A stretch of 64,000 bases of DNA from contig CAVSPW010000002.1 of assembly GCA_963729935.1 (NCBI GenBank), forward strand, positions 310,001 through 374,000, given 5' to 3'. Made by a program: the position numbers and the translations under genes. Shown here one piece after another: positions 1-8,233 of the stretch (position 1 is the first letter of the stretch; the number at the start of each line of letters is the position of its first letter). The DNA is from CAIKMD01 sp963729935 (GTDB lineage: Bacteria; Pseudomonadota; Alphaproteobacteria; ATCC43930; CGMCC-115725). The notes beneath the pieces are model-generated. The model did no database searches. It saw only the letters and a program-made list of their open reading frames with translations, and had not been told where the DNA came from.

Positions 1-577
1 CCGAACTGAACCGGCCGTCGAGAATCCGCGCGCCGGGCAGCGTTTCAAGGTCCGAAAGGAGCCGCGGCTTGAGGCCGGCGAGCGCCTCCAGCTTCTCGCG
101 AACGAACTGCTCGTATGCGCTGTCGATCGTCTCCGAGCGAACCAATTCGGCGTGCTTGATGTTGCGATCCAGCCAGAGGCCATAGGCGCTGCGGCCCGTG
201 ACGGCGATCCGGATACCGGCCGCGTCGACATCCGCGATGGTTTTCAAGCGCGAACCGGCCGGCACCAAATAGGTCGCTTCGATTTCCGCATAAGCGGCGG
301 TGAACGCGATCGTCTCGGCGCGCTGCGGCTCCGCGCCGATCAGCCCGACATCCCATACGCCGCGGCCTGCCTGATCGGCAAGCTCGCCGGGCGACTTGAA
401 GGTCACATACTTCACCGGCACGTCCAGGCGCCGCGCGATTTCCTGGGCCATGTCGGGGGAGACGCCGACGGGATCGCCAGCCGGGCTTTTCCCCGTCACC
501 AGCAGGAAGTTCGACAGATTGATGCCGGCGCGCAAAACGCCCGTCGGCGCGAGCTCGGCGATGATTTCCGGCGACAT
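1..577 (-). CDS. Solute-binding protein family 3 (amino-acid ABC receptor type), 3' part off the window
   Basis: The reverse strand is open from ATG at 577 to the left edge (192 codons), so the C-terminus is missing. The visible part follows the family 3 solute-binding pattern: LRAGINLSNFLLV near the start, GVSPDMAQEIARRL, WDVGLIGAEPQRAETI and TAAYAEIEATYLVPAG. In this fold two lobes close on an amino acid or similar small polar ligand. No signal peptide or lipobox precedes the domain, which is unusual for a periplasmic receptor. GGAG lies five bases before the ATG. An in-frame ATG at 595 would add six residues and still give no signal sequence. Family call fairly sure; ligand unknown. Confidence 0.75.
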   Translation of the reverse strand, partial: MSPEIIAELAPTGVLRAGINLSNFLLVTGKSPAGDPVGVSPDMAQEIARRLDVPVKYVTFKSPGELADQAGRGVWDVGLIGAEPQRAETIAFTAAYAEIEATYLVPAGSRLKTIADVDAAGIRIAVTGRSAYGLWLDRNIKHAELVRSETIDSAYEQFVREKLEALAGLKPRLLSDLETLPGARILDGRFSS

Positions 578-805
578 CTGAACTCCGCATTCCATGAAAA
601 CCAAATGTTATCCTACGTTGAACGGTCCGACCCAAGCAATGTCTGGCCTCCGTGTCGATGGGCGGGCCCGCCCCTATGCCCGCCGTCAGGGCGATGGCGG
701 ATTTAACAGCGGGTCCGCGTGACCGGCTTTGGCGGCGACATCCATGGCAACAACACCAGAGAAAGGCGGCTAAAGTCCCCTCTTCGCAAATTTGTGGAAT
801 GATCC

Positions 806-1006
806 ATGGCGCAGCCGACAGAAGCGACGATCGACATCCGCGAGGTCGGTCCGCAAAAATTCCAACTTTCGGTGACCTTCGAAGGACAACGCTTCGAGCG
901 CGGCAACTATCTTAGCCGCGCTGCGGCCCATCAAGCGGGCAGGCTCTTTATCGCGCGCAAGGAAGGCGAGCGGGCCGGCCGAAAGAAGACGCCTCGGCGG
1001 AAATGA
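806..1006 (+). CDS. Small hypothetical protein (66 aa)
   Basis: Short basic protein starting MAQPTEATIDIREVG and ending in a Lys/Arg-rich tail (GRKKTPRRK). The middle (FQLSVTFEGQRFERGNYLSR) looks like a small beta-rich domain, followed by a helix. No membrane segment or signal peptide. It stands alone between the solute-binding gene and a convergent flavoprotein gene. The ribosome site before the ATG is weak (GGAATG). I do not recognise the family. Reading-frame composition is consistent with coding, but at this length chance remains possible. Confidence 0.5.
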   Translation: MAQPTEATIDIREVGPQKFQLSVTFEGQRFERGNYLSRAAAHQAGRLFIARKEGERAGRKKTPRRK

Positions 1007-1070
1007 TGATTCGGCCGCCCACCGGCGCGCCGGATTTGCGCCTGAGCCCGCCCCGGGCCTCGCGACGCGA

Positions 1071-2252
1071 TCAGAAATACGGCAGCTGCGGGTCCTGCGG
1101 CAATCCCAGCTCCATCCGGCCAAAATGCGAATAGGCATTCTCCGCGTTCAGGCTGATATGCATGGCCGAGAAGCGGATGTCGCGCCACGCCCTTTGGATC
1201 GGATTTGACGCGCCAAATCCCGCTGTTCCGCTCATCGAAATGAGTGCGTCGATGGCCGCCACGGTCAATTCCGCCGCGCGCGCGCAATCGCGCATGGCAC
1301 GCGCCCTCGACGCGAGCGAGGGCGGTATCGCCGCCTCCGACACCGCCGCGACGCGGCGCAACAGCAATTCCGCGGCGTCGAGATCGGCCGCCGCTCGCGC
1401 CAATTGCACCTGGATGCTCGCGCGCTCCGCGACCGCGACTCCGCCCGGCCCTTTGCGATGTTTCGTCCATTCCTGGAAATCCGCATAAGCGCCCTGCGCG
1501 GCTCCCACCATGGGCAGTGCAAAAGTCAGCGGGGCGTAAGAGATGAATGGCGTGCGGAAGATGCGGCTCTCATGGATCGCGCCGCCCGGCCCTTTGCCCT
1601 CGATGAGTTTCGAGAGCGGAAGGGTCCGGCTCTTCGGCACGAAAACATTCTCCGTGACGATGGTGTTGCTGCCGGTTCCGCACATGCCGGCCGTGAACCA
1701 AGTGTCGACGACCTTGTACTCGCTGGCCGGGATGAGAAAGAACGTCCATTCCGGCTTGCCGTCGATCTCGGCCATCCCGCCGATAAAGACCCATTTGCTG
1801 TGCCCGACGCCGCTGGCGAAGGGCGATTGGCCCGAGACCCGGTAGCCGCCATCGACCGGCGTGACCTGGGCGGCGGGCACGAAAGACGCGGCGATGGCGA
1901 CATCGGGCCCGTCGGCCCACACCGCCTTCTGCGCCTCCTCGGGAAACTGGCCTATGCAATGGGGATGGTGAATCATGAGGCTCGCGCACCATCCATGGGA
2001 CGCGTCGGCCTTGCTGATCTCGCTCACCACGTCGAACCAGGCATCGAAACCGAGCCCGTAGCCGCCGAACCGAGGCGGGATCAAGATCCGCGCGATGCCG
2101 GCGGCCAGAAGTTCCCGCGCCAATTCAGCGGGAAGCTGGCGGGCCTCCGCCGCCGCCTCGGCGCGCCGCCGGAAGCCGGGGACGAGCGCCCGGACGCGAT
2201 CCATGATTTGTTGCTTGATCGCTGTCTCGCTGGCACTTCCTGGATTCGGCAT
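1071..2252 (-). CDS. Acyl-CoA dehydrogenase-fold flavoprotein, hydroxylase (HpaH/HsaA-like) type
   Basis: A 393-residue protein of the acyl-CoA dehydrogenase superfamily. The N-terminal helical domain includes ELLAAGIARILIPPRFGGYG and DASHGWCASLMIHH, the middle beta domain has VSGQSPFASGVGHSKWVFIG, and the C-terminal helical bundle has MSGTAGFGASNPIQRAWRDI. This pattern (short substrate loop, Gly-rich SGTAGF near the end) is typical of the FMNH2/FADH2-dependent two-component monooxygenase branch that hydroxylates phenolic compounds rather than oxidising acyl-CoA. The start at 2252 was chosen because AGAGGGA lies nine bases upstream; the longer upstream reading lacks family similarity. No flavin reductase gene is adjacent, so substrate and partner are unknown. 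Confidence 0.8.
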   Translation of the reverse strand: MPNPGSASETAIKQQIMDRVRALVPGFRRRAEAAAEARQLPAELARELLAAGIARILIPPRFGGYGLGFDAWFDVVSEISKADASHGWCASLMIHHPHCIGQFPEEAQKAVWADGPDVAIAASFVPAAQVTPVDGGYRVSGQSPFASGVGHSKWVFIGGMAEIDGKPEWTFFLIPASEYKVVDTWFTAGMCGTGSNTIVTENVFVPKSRTLPLSKLIEGKGPGGAIHESRIFRTPFISYAPLTFALPMVGAAQGAYADFQEWTKHRKGPGGVAVAERASIQVQLARAAADLDAAELLLRRVAAVSEAAIPPSLASRARAMRDCARAAELTVAAIDALISMSGTAGFGASNPIQRAWRDIRFSAMHISLNAENAYSHFGRMELGLPQDPQLPYF

Positions 2253-2403
2253 GGTGAGATTCCCTCTTTCGCGAGGACATGTCTCGTCATTGGAAGAAAC
2301 CGCGCGATGCATGTCAAGAAAAGCGTCGCCCTTCGGCAGCTGCCCGGGTCCTCGACCCGGCAACCTCCGCTTTTCGCCGAAGAGCGGCTCCCGTGCTTAC
2401 GCG

Positions 2404-3603
2404 TCAGATCTTCGCCAGCGCCTGATCGAGATCCTCGATCAGGTCTTGCGGGTCTTCGAGTCCGACCGAGAGCCTCACCAGCGCGTCGGAGATGCCGACC
2501 GCCTGGCGCTCTTCGGGTTTGAGGCGCTGATGCGTCGTGGTCGCCGGATGTGTGACGAGGCTCTTGCTGTCGCCCAGATTGTTCGAGATGCGCGCGAGCT
2601 TCAACCCGTTCAGGAACCGGAAGGTCTCGGCCTTGTTACGGCCTACCTCGAAGACGACGATGGTGCCGGCGCCGCTCATCTGCTTCTTCGCCAAGGCGTA
2701 TTGCGGATGGCTCTCGAGCCCGGGATAGCGCACGCCGGCAACCTGCTTGTGGCGTTCGAGGAATTGCGCGATGCCGAGCGCGCTCGCGCATTGCTGCGTC
2801 ACGCGCAGATCCATGGTCTCGAGCCCCTTGACCAGAAGCCACGCATTGAAGGGCGAAAGCGCGGGGCCGGTATGCCGGAGGAACGGCGCCAATTGCTCGC
2901 CGATGAATGTCTTCGAGCCCAGCACCGCGCCGCCGAGGCTCCGGCCCTGCCCGTCGATATGCTTGGTCGCGGAATAGACGACGATGTCGGCGCCCAAGGT
3001 CAAGGGCCGCTGCAGCAAGGGCGAGGCGAACACATTGTCGATGATGAAGACGCCGCCGGCCGCATGGGTGAGATCGGCGACCGCCTTCAGATCGACCAGT
3101 TCGAGGCCGGGATTGGAAGGGCTTTCGCAGAAACTGGCGGCAACGCCGCCTTTCATGGCGCTGCGCCACTGATTGAGATCGCGCCCGTCAACGAGCACGC
3201 ATTCAACGCCGTATTTCGGCAGGATATTTTGGAGGATGAAGAGACAGGAGCCGAAGAGCGCGCGCGAGGCGACCACCTTGTCGCGGGCTTTCAGGAAACA
3301 GGCGAGGGACGCGAAGACCGCCGCCATGCCCGAGGCGGTGGCGCGGCAGGCCTCGGCGCCTTCCAGGAGGCGCAGGCGTTCCTCGAACATGGTGATCGTC
3401 GGATTGGCGTAGCGCGAATAGACGTAGCGGATGCCGTCGGCCTTGAACGCCTCCTCCGCCTCCTCGGCCGTGCCATAGACATAGCCCGAGGTCATGTAGA
3501 GCGCCTCGCAGGTCTCTTCGAATTGCGAGCGCAGCTGGCCGCTATGGGTCAGCACCGTCCGCGGGCGCCAGCTCGGCGAATGTTCGGGGGCAATCAAAGC
3601 CAT
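2404..3603 (-). CDS. metZ: O-succinylhomoserine sulfhydrylase
   Basis: A 399-residue Cys/Met-metabolism PLP enzyme. It starts at ATG 3603 and reads HSGQLRSQFEETCEALYMTSGYVYGTA near the N-terminus, typical of MetZ. The pyridoxal lysine is Lys-214 in SATKHIDGQGR, and the substrate-loop patterns YSRYANPT and SNPGLELVD are present. MetZ makes homocysteine directly from O-succinylhomoserine and sulfide in the cytoplasm, bypassing cystathionine. The gene is preceded on its own strand by a SAM-II riboswitch and an intrinsic terminator, which supports a methionine-pathway role and indicates repression by S-adenosylmethionine. Full length, no oddities. Confidence 0.93.
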   Translation of the reverse strand: MALIAPEHSPSWRPRTVLTHSGQLRSQFEETCEALYMTSGYVYGTAEEAEEAFKADGIRYVYSRYANPTITMFEERLRLLEGAEACRATASGMAAVFASLACFLKARDKVVASRALFGSCLFILQNILPKYGVECVLVDGRDLNQWRSAMKGGVAASFCESPSNPGLELVDLKAVADLTHAAGGVFIIDNVFASPLLQRPLTLGADIVVYSATKHIDGQGRSLGGAVLGSKTFIGEQLAPFLRHTGPALSPFNAWLLVKGLETMDLRVTQQCASALGIAQFLERHKQVAGVRYPGLESHPQYALAKKQMSGAGTIVVFEVGRNKAETFRFLNGLKLARISNNLGDSKSLVTHPATTTHQRLKPEERQAVGISDALVRLSVGLEDPQDLIEDLDQALAKI

Positions 3604-3643
3604 CGTGTGTTTCCTTCCCTCGCGCGTCTTTCGGGACGCGCGG

Positions 3644-3680
3644 ACAACAAAAAGCCCTGAACCGCAAGGGGTCAGGGCTT
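3644..3680 (-). terminator. Intrinsic terminator in the metZ leader
   Basis: On the reverse strand AGCCCTGA (3679-3672) pairs with TCAGGGCT (3660-3653) in an 8-bp stem with an 11-base loop. It is followed by a U-rich run, TTTTTGTTGT. It lies just downstream of the SAM-II aptamer and about 45 bases before the metZ start, so it is well placed to be the expression platform. Confidence 0.75.
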
Positions 3681-3685
3681 CGACG

Positions 3686-3749
3686 AGCCTCCGACCTTTT
3701 AGCGGTTGTTTTAACGTGGCCGCAAGCCGGTCGGCTTCAAATCACCACG
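3686..3749 (-). promoter_or_regulatory. SAM-II riboswitch upstream of metZ
   Basis: The reverse strand shows the compact pseudoknot pattern of the SAM-II class. It begins CGTGGTGATTTG, continues with a short hairpin whose loop half reads CCGGCTTGCGGCCACG, and ends GTTAAAACAACCGCTAAA then GGTCGGAGGC. GTGG at the start pairs with CCAC in the middle, and the CCGACC segment pairs with GGTCGG near the end to close the pseudoknot. SAM-II RNAs are known from alphaproteobacteria, mainly before metA, metZ and metC. The placement before metZ with a terminator between fits this. Recognition is by eye; a covariance-model search was not run. Confidence 0.9.
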
Positions 3750-3956
3750 ACGGCGGGCAAAATGCGCGAAGCGGAGACGGAAGTCAAGAGGGCGCGCCGG
3801 TCGCCCTAACCGCATCGCGCCTGACGCGAGAACGCAAACGCGCAGATGCCGGGAAGCTCGTATGCTCTCGATACTGTGATGGCACGGGCGATTTAATCGC
3901 TGGTCAACCATGGCTTTCGGTGCTCCGGGCATTACCTTCGGTTCATGTTTGCCGCC

Positions 3957-3962
3957 TATAAT
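3957..3962 (+). promoter_or_regulatory. Possible -10 element before the ATP-grasp gene
   Basis: A TATAAT hexamer lies about 70 bases upstream of the start at 4031. No convincing -35 element sits at the usual distance (TTACCT is 19 bases away), so this is a weak call. Confidence 0.3.
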
Positions 3963-4030
3963 CGCTTCGAGCGACGCGGCGCGCCCGCCAACTTCGCGGC
4001 CCTGTTCTTGACCGAATTGGATTCGGAGCG

Positions 4031-5224
4031 ATGAATCCCGCCAGAACCGCCATCATGGTGGCCTTTGCCTTCAAGCAGCAATATCACGTCATGCGATTGG
4101 CGCGCGCGGCGGGATATTCGGTGCATGTGCTGGGGCGGGACTGCGCGGCCGGGCTGCGCTATTCGCGCTTCTGTTCCGGATTTCACCGGCTCGACTTCGA
4201 CCCTGCCTGCCGGCCCTTGGAAGCGGGGCTTGCCGAGATCAATTCCTGGATTAAGCGCCTCGCGGCCGACGTGGTCCTGCCCTCGGACATCGTGTCCACG
4301 CGCCTCCTCGCCGCGCTCGCCGGCCGCTTGGCCGCGCCGAGCTGTGCCTTACCCGACCCTCGGCTGTTCGACGCGATGAACGACAAGTGGCGATTTTATC
4401 AATTCTGCGTTGCCCACGGCGTGTCGGTGCCCGAAACCTGGGTGTTCGACGGCCCCGACGCGTTGACCGCCGCCATCGCCAAGCGCACGGTACCGCTTCC
4501 GATCATCATCAAGCCGATCGATTCGATGGGCGGCAGCGGCATTCATAAGATCACGACGCCGTCCGACCTCGGCATCCTCGAGACCGTTCACTACAAGCCG
4601 ATCCTCGCGCAGCGTTTCATCGCGGGAGACGAGATCGACATCAGCATCTTGCCGCGCAACGGGCGGATCGGCGCCTATGCGATCCAGCGCAATCTGCGCG
4701 GAAAATACGCGTTCATCCGTCATGATCGTCTGCTCGCCCAGGCGGCGCGCTTCGCCGAGGCAGGCGCCTACCATGGTGTGGCGCATATCGACGCAATCGA
4801 GGAAAGGGCGACCGGCGAGATCTACCTGATCGAGTGCAATCCGCGATACTGGCTCTCGATGTTCGCCACCGCGCTTGCCGGGCTCAATTTCGTGAAATTG
4901 AGTCTCGAAACCGATTCGTTCGATCCGAGCCGGCCGCAATCGATCGCCGACATCGAAGTCAATCTCGCAAAGACCGTGATGAAGAACGCGCTGACGGGAC
5001 GCGGCATCGGCGCGATCGATCTCAAACTCCTCAAATACTATCTCGCCGATCCGATGGGAAAATTCTGCGGCAGTTTGAGCCGGTTCGACGACAACGCGAC
5101 GGAACGCGACGGCGCGCGCGGCGTGGGATCGCTCGAGGATCAAACGGCGGCGCTGGCGGCGATGAAGGCCGCGCTCGAGGAGCCCGGCGAGCGGGCGATT
5201 CATCGTCCGATGAAAGCTGGTTGA
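4031..5224 (+). CDS. ATP-grasp domain protein
   Basis: A 397-residue ATP-grasp protein. The N-terminal part is a Rossmann-like pre-ATP-grasp domain. ATP binding is supported by IIKPIDSMGGSGIHKI (about residues 157-172) and the metal-site motif YLIECNPRYWLSM (about 263-275). Enzymes of this fold join a carboxylate, via an acyl-phosphate, to an amine or thiol. The gene starts at an ATG after GGAGCG and is followed 285 bp later on the same strand by an adenylation-carrier-thioesterase protein. That suggests a small amide- or peptide-type biosynthetic pair. The substrate cannot be read from sequence. The last 40 residues are low-complexity and unlike the family core. Confidence 0.8.
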   Translation: MNPARTAIMVAFAFKQQYHVMRLARAAGYSVHVLGRDCAAGLRYSRFCSGFHRLDFDPACRPLEAGLAEINSWIKRLAADVVLPSDIVSTRLLAALAGRLAAPSCALPDPRLFDAMNDKWRFYQFCVAHGVSVPETWVFDGPDALTAAIAKRTVPLPIIIKPIDSMGGSGIHKITTPSDLGILETVHYKPILAQRFIAGDEIDISILPRNGRIGAYAIQRNLRGKYAFIRHDRLLAQAARFAEAGAYHGVAHIDAIEERATGEIYLIECNPRYWLSMFATALAGLNFVKLSLETDSFDPSRPQSIADIEVNLAKTVMKNALTGRGIGAIDLKLLKYYLADPMGKFCGSLSRFDDNATERDGARGVGSLEDQTAALAAMKAALEEPGERAIHRPMKAG

Positions 5225-5509
5225 GTTCGATCGCGGGCGCCCTCGGGATTTGCCGATGGTCACGCGGAACCGTTCCTGGCGAAGAGCCGGGCGGGGGACG
5301 ACGGACATCTCGAGACGTCCCGGGCGACGCGCGGCGCGCAGGCGCACCCGTGATTTCCGATGACTCCTCCCATGGAATCTTCTTATGATCATGGGTTGAA
5401 ATAACGGCAGCGCGATGCGTTGGGACCGTTAACCTTATGTCGACCGTTTTGAGCGAACCAACTTCGGATTTGGCCATTGCCGCAGCGGATTGAAACAATC
5501 GGCGACGGG

Positions 5510-8233
5510 ATGCCATGCGATCTTCCGCCGCGCACCCTCGGCGAGGCAATCGCCGCCCACGCCCTGTCGCGCCCCGAGGCGCCGGCGATCGTGCTACCCG
5601 ATCTCAGCCGCGTCACCTATCGGGCCTTGCAGCAGCAAGTCGAACGCGTCAATGGCGCTCTGCGGCGCGCCGGAATCGGTGCAAAGCACCGCGTCGCGAT
5701 CGTCATGCCGGATGGGGGCGATCTCGCGGCGACGATCGCAACGGTTGCCTGCCATGCGACGGTCGTGCCGCTCAATCCGGGCCTGACCGCGGCCGAGATC
5801 GACGATCTGTTCGTCTCTCACAGTCTCGATGCCATCATCCTGCCCGAAGGCGCCGAGACGCCCGCGCGCATGGCGGCGAGGAAGCGCGGCGCCTGTTTTT
5901 TCGAAGCGTCGCTGGATGCGGACGGCATCAACCTGACGCTGAAGACACCGCCCTTCTCCACAGAGGCGCTGGAAGACAAGGTTGCGCTCGGCGATGCCGT
6001 TATGATTCTGCGCACCTCGGGCACCATGGGGCATGCCAAGCTCGTCCCGATGACGCATCGTTACCTCAACGTGATGGCGGCGCAGCGTCAGCACTGGTTC
6101 GGTCTGGGTCCGAACGACCGCGCGCTTGCGGCGGCACCGGTCTATTACTCGCAAGGATCGAACGTGCTCGTCGCGACGCTGATGCTGGGCGGGAGCCTCG
6201 CCTGCCCTGCGCGCACCCCAGGTGCCAATTTCTGCGATTGGCTCGACCAGCTGGCGCCGACTTGGTACTCGGCCGGCCCGACCTTCCATCGCTCGGTGCT
6301 CGATCAAGCGCTCGCCCGCCCCCGGCACGAATTGCGCCACTCGCTGCGCTTCATTCAATCCGCGGCTGCACCCTTGCCTGAAGCGTTGCAGGCTGGGCTC
6401 GAGACCGTGTTCGGTGTGCCGGTCTGCGAAGGCTACGGGATGACCGAAACCGGCAATATCACCGCCAATGCGATTGCGCCTGACGGGCGCAGGGCCGGCA
6501 CCCTGGGCAAGGCCTACGGTATCGATCTCGCGCTCCGCGACGAGGACGGCAGCATCCTCGCGAGGGGCGGCCCGGCGGAAATCGTGGTGCGCGGCCCAGG
6601 GGTCACACCGGGTTACATCGACGACGAGGCGACGAACCGCACCGTCTTTGTCGATGGCTGGTTCCATACCGGCGATGTCGGCTGCATCGACGAAGACGGG
6701 TTTCTCACCCTCGTCGGCCGTGTCAAGGAGATGATCAACCGCGGCGGCGAGAAACTCGCGCCCGCCGAGATCGACGAGGCCTTACAGCGCCATCCCGCCA
6801 TTGCCGAAGCGGCGGCTTTTCCCGTACCGCATCCAAGACTGGGCGAGGACGTGGCCGCCGCCGTAACCCTCCGGCCCGGTGCCACGGCGAGTCCCCTCGA
6901 GCTGCGCCGCTTCCTGCAGCAAAGCCTGGTGGCGTTCAAGATCCCACGTCGCATCCATCTGGTTTCGCGCCTGCCCAAGGGCGATACCGGTAAGGTCTTG
7001 CGCCAAGCGCTGACGCGCAGCTTCAGCGCCGATGCCGGCGACGCAGCCGGCGCAGCGGCGTCTTGGGGCTCGGCGCTCGAGATCGAGATCGCGCAGCTCT
7101 GGGAGCGCTTGTTGAACCGCAGCGGCATCGGCCCCGAAGATGATTTCTTCGAGCTCGGCGGCGATTCTTTGCTCGCGACGCAAATGCTCTTGGAGCTCGA
7201 GCGCCTGACCGGCAGCACCCTGCCCGACACGCTGCTGTTCGAGGCGGCGACGGTGCGCGAGCTTGCCGAGAGCCTGGTGCACAAGGAGGCCGCGGGCGAG
7301 CGCGGCTTGATGGTTCAGCTCCAGCCTGGCACGGGCAAGACGCCTTTCTTCTTCATTGACGGCGATTTTTGGGGCGGCGGCTATTACGCGCGCAAGATCG
7401 CGCAGCTAGTCGGCGCCGAATACCCATTCTATTCCTTGCGCTCGCACGGGCTGAGCGGCGCGCCCATTCCCTCGATCGAGCGGATGGCGCGCGATTACAA
7501 GGACCTCATCAAGGCAGCCGGAATCAAAGGCCCGTTCCGCATCGGCGGACATTGCAATGGCGGCTTGATCGCGCTGGCGCTCGCCGATCAGTTCGAGGCC
7601 GAGGGCCAGCGCGTCGAACTGATCGCGCTCGTCGACGCGCTTTCGTTCAATGCGCGGCCCTTGCCTCGGCTGGCGGCACGCGCGCTCGACCGGCTCTTGC
7701 GGCTCGGAATCCGCGAAGCATCGGTACGCGAGGCCCGGCTCGGCGCCGCGATGTCGCTGCTGTGGCGCGTCATGCGCAAGGCCGGAACGCTATCGAAGCC
7801 GCGCGAAGCCGCCGAAGCTCCGCCGGCGGCGCAGCCCGGCGCGCGAGCCGTGAACGACGAGACCCCGCGCGTCCTCGCGCTCAAGATCGAGGAAACGAAC
7901 CAGGCGCTCGCGGCACAGATCAAGGGCCGCTTCATGGAATATCATCGCGTCATGGCGGGCTACCTGCCGCCGGCGCTCTCGGCGGAGCTCCTCGTCCTGG
8001 TTGCACAATCGCATGGCGAGAACATCGAATATACGAGCGCGGCCTGGCGCAACATCGCCGGCGGCGGCATCGAGATCGCGACCATTCCCGGCGACCATCT
8101 GACCTGCCTCACGACCCATGCCGACGCGCTCACCGCGCGGCTGCGCGAGTGCTTCGTTAGGCTGGATCACGAGGCCGCGCGCCAGGCCTCGATCGCCGAC
8201 ACGCCGTCGACGGCGCTCAGAAGCCCGGCATGA
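5510..8233 (+). CDS. NRPS-like protein: adenylation, carrier, thioesterase (A-T-TE)
   Basis: A 907-residue single-module enzyme without a condensation domain. The adenylation domain (about 5-510) has RTSGTMGHAKLVPMTH, GYGMTETGNITAN, WFHTGDVGCIDEDGF, VKEMINRGGEKL and PKGDTGKV with the terminal lysine. The carrier domain (about 525-600) has DDFFELGGDSLLATQ, whose Ser takes the phosphopantetheine arm. The thioesterase (about 610-890) has IGGHCNGG, so Cys-682 replaces the usual nucleophilic Ser, and GDHLTCL supplies the His. The protein should activate a carboxylic acid, hold it as a thioester and release it by hydrolysis, cyclisation or condensation. The start at 5510 matches the family N-terminus; an upstream TTG (5477) is possible. 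The substrate is unknown. It follows an ATP-grasp gene and ends convergently with the next gene. Confidence 0.87.
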   Translation: MPCDLPPRTLGEAIAAHALSRPEAPAIVLPDLSRVTYRALQQQVERVNGALRRAGIGAKHRVAIVMPDGGDLAATIATVACHATVVPLNPGLTAAEIDDLFVSHSLDAIILPEGAETPARMAARKRGACFFEASLDADGINLTLKTPPFSTEALEDKVALGDAVMILRTSGTMGHAKLVPMTHRYLNVMAAQRQHWFGLGPNDRALAAAPVYYSQGSNVLVATLMLGGSLACPARTPGANFCDWLDQLAPTWYSAGPTFHRSVLDQALARPRHELRHSLRFIQSAAAPLPEALQAGLETVFGVPVCEGYGMTETGNITANAIAPDGRRAGTLGKAYGIDLALRDEDGSILARGGPAEIVVRGPGVTPGYIDDEATNRTVFVDGWFHTGDVGCIDEDGFLTLVGRVKEMINRGGEKLAPAEIDEALQRHPAIAEAAAFPVPHPRLGEDVAAAVTLRPGATASPLELRRFLQQSLVAFKIPRRIHLVSRLPKGDTGKVLRQALTRSFSADAGDAAGAAASWGSALEIEIAQLWERLLNRSGIGPEDDFFELGGDSLLATQMLLELERLTGSTLPDTLLFEAATVRELAESLVHKEAAGERGLMVQLQPGTGKTPFFFIDGDFWGGGYYARKIAQLVGAEYPFYSLRSHGLSGAPIPSIERMARDYKDLIKAAGIKGPFRIGGHCNGGLIALALADQFEAEGQRVELIALVDALSFNARPLPRLAARALDRLLRLGIREASVREARLGAAMSLLWRVMRKAGTLSKPREAAEAPPAAQPGARAVNDETPRVLALKIEETNQALAAQIKGRFMEYHRVMAGYLPPALSAELLVLVAQSHGENIEYTSAAWRNIAGGGIEIATIPGDHLTCLTTHADALTARLRECFVRLDHEAARQASIADTPSTALRSPA

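Noticed and set aside
660..673. GGGCGGGCCCGCCC perfect palindrome
   Set aside because: No loop and no T run, in a GC-rich gap; expected by chance at this composition and not tied to any start site.
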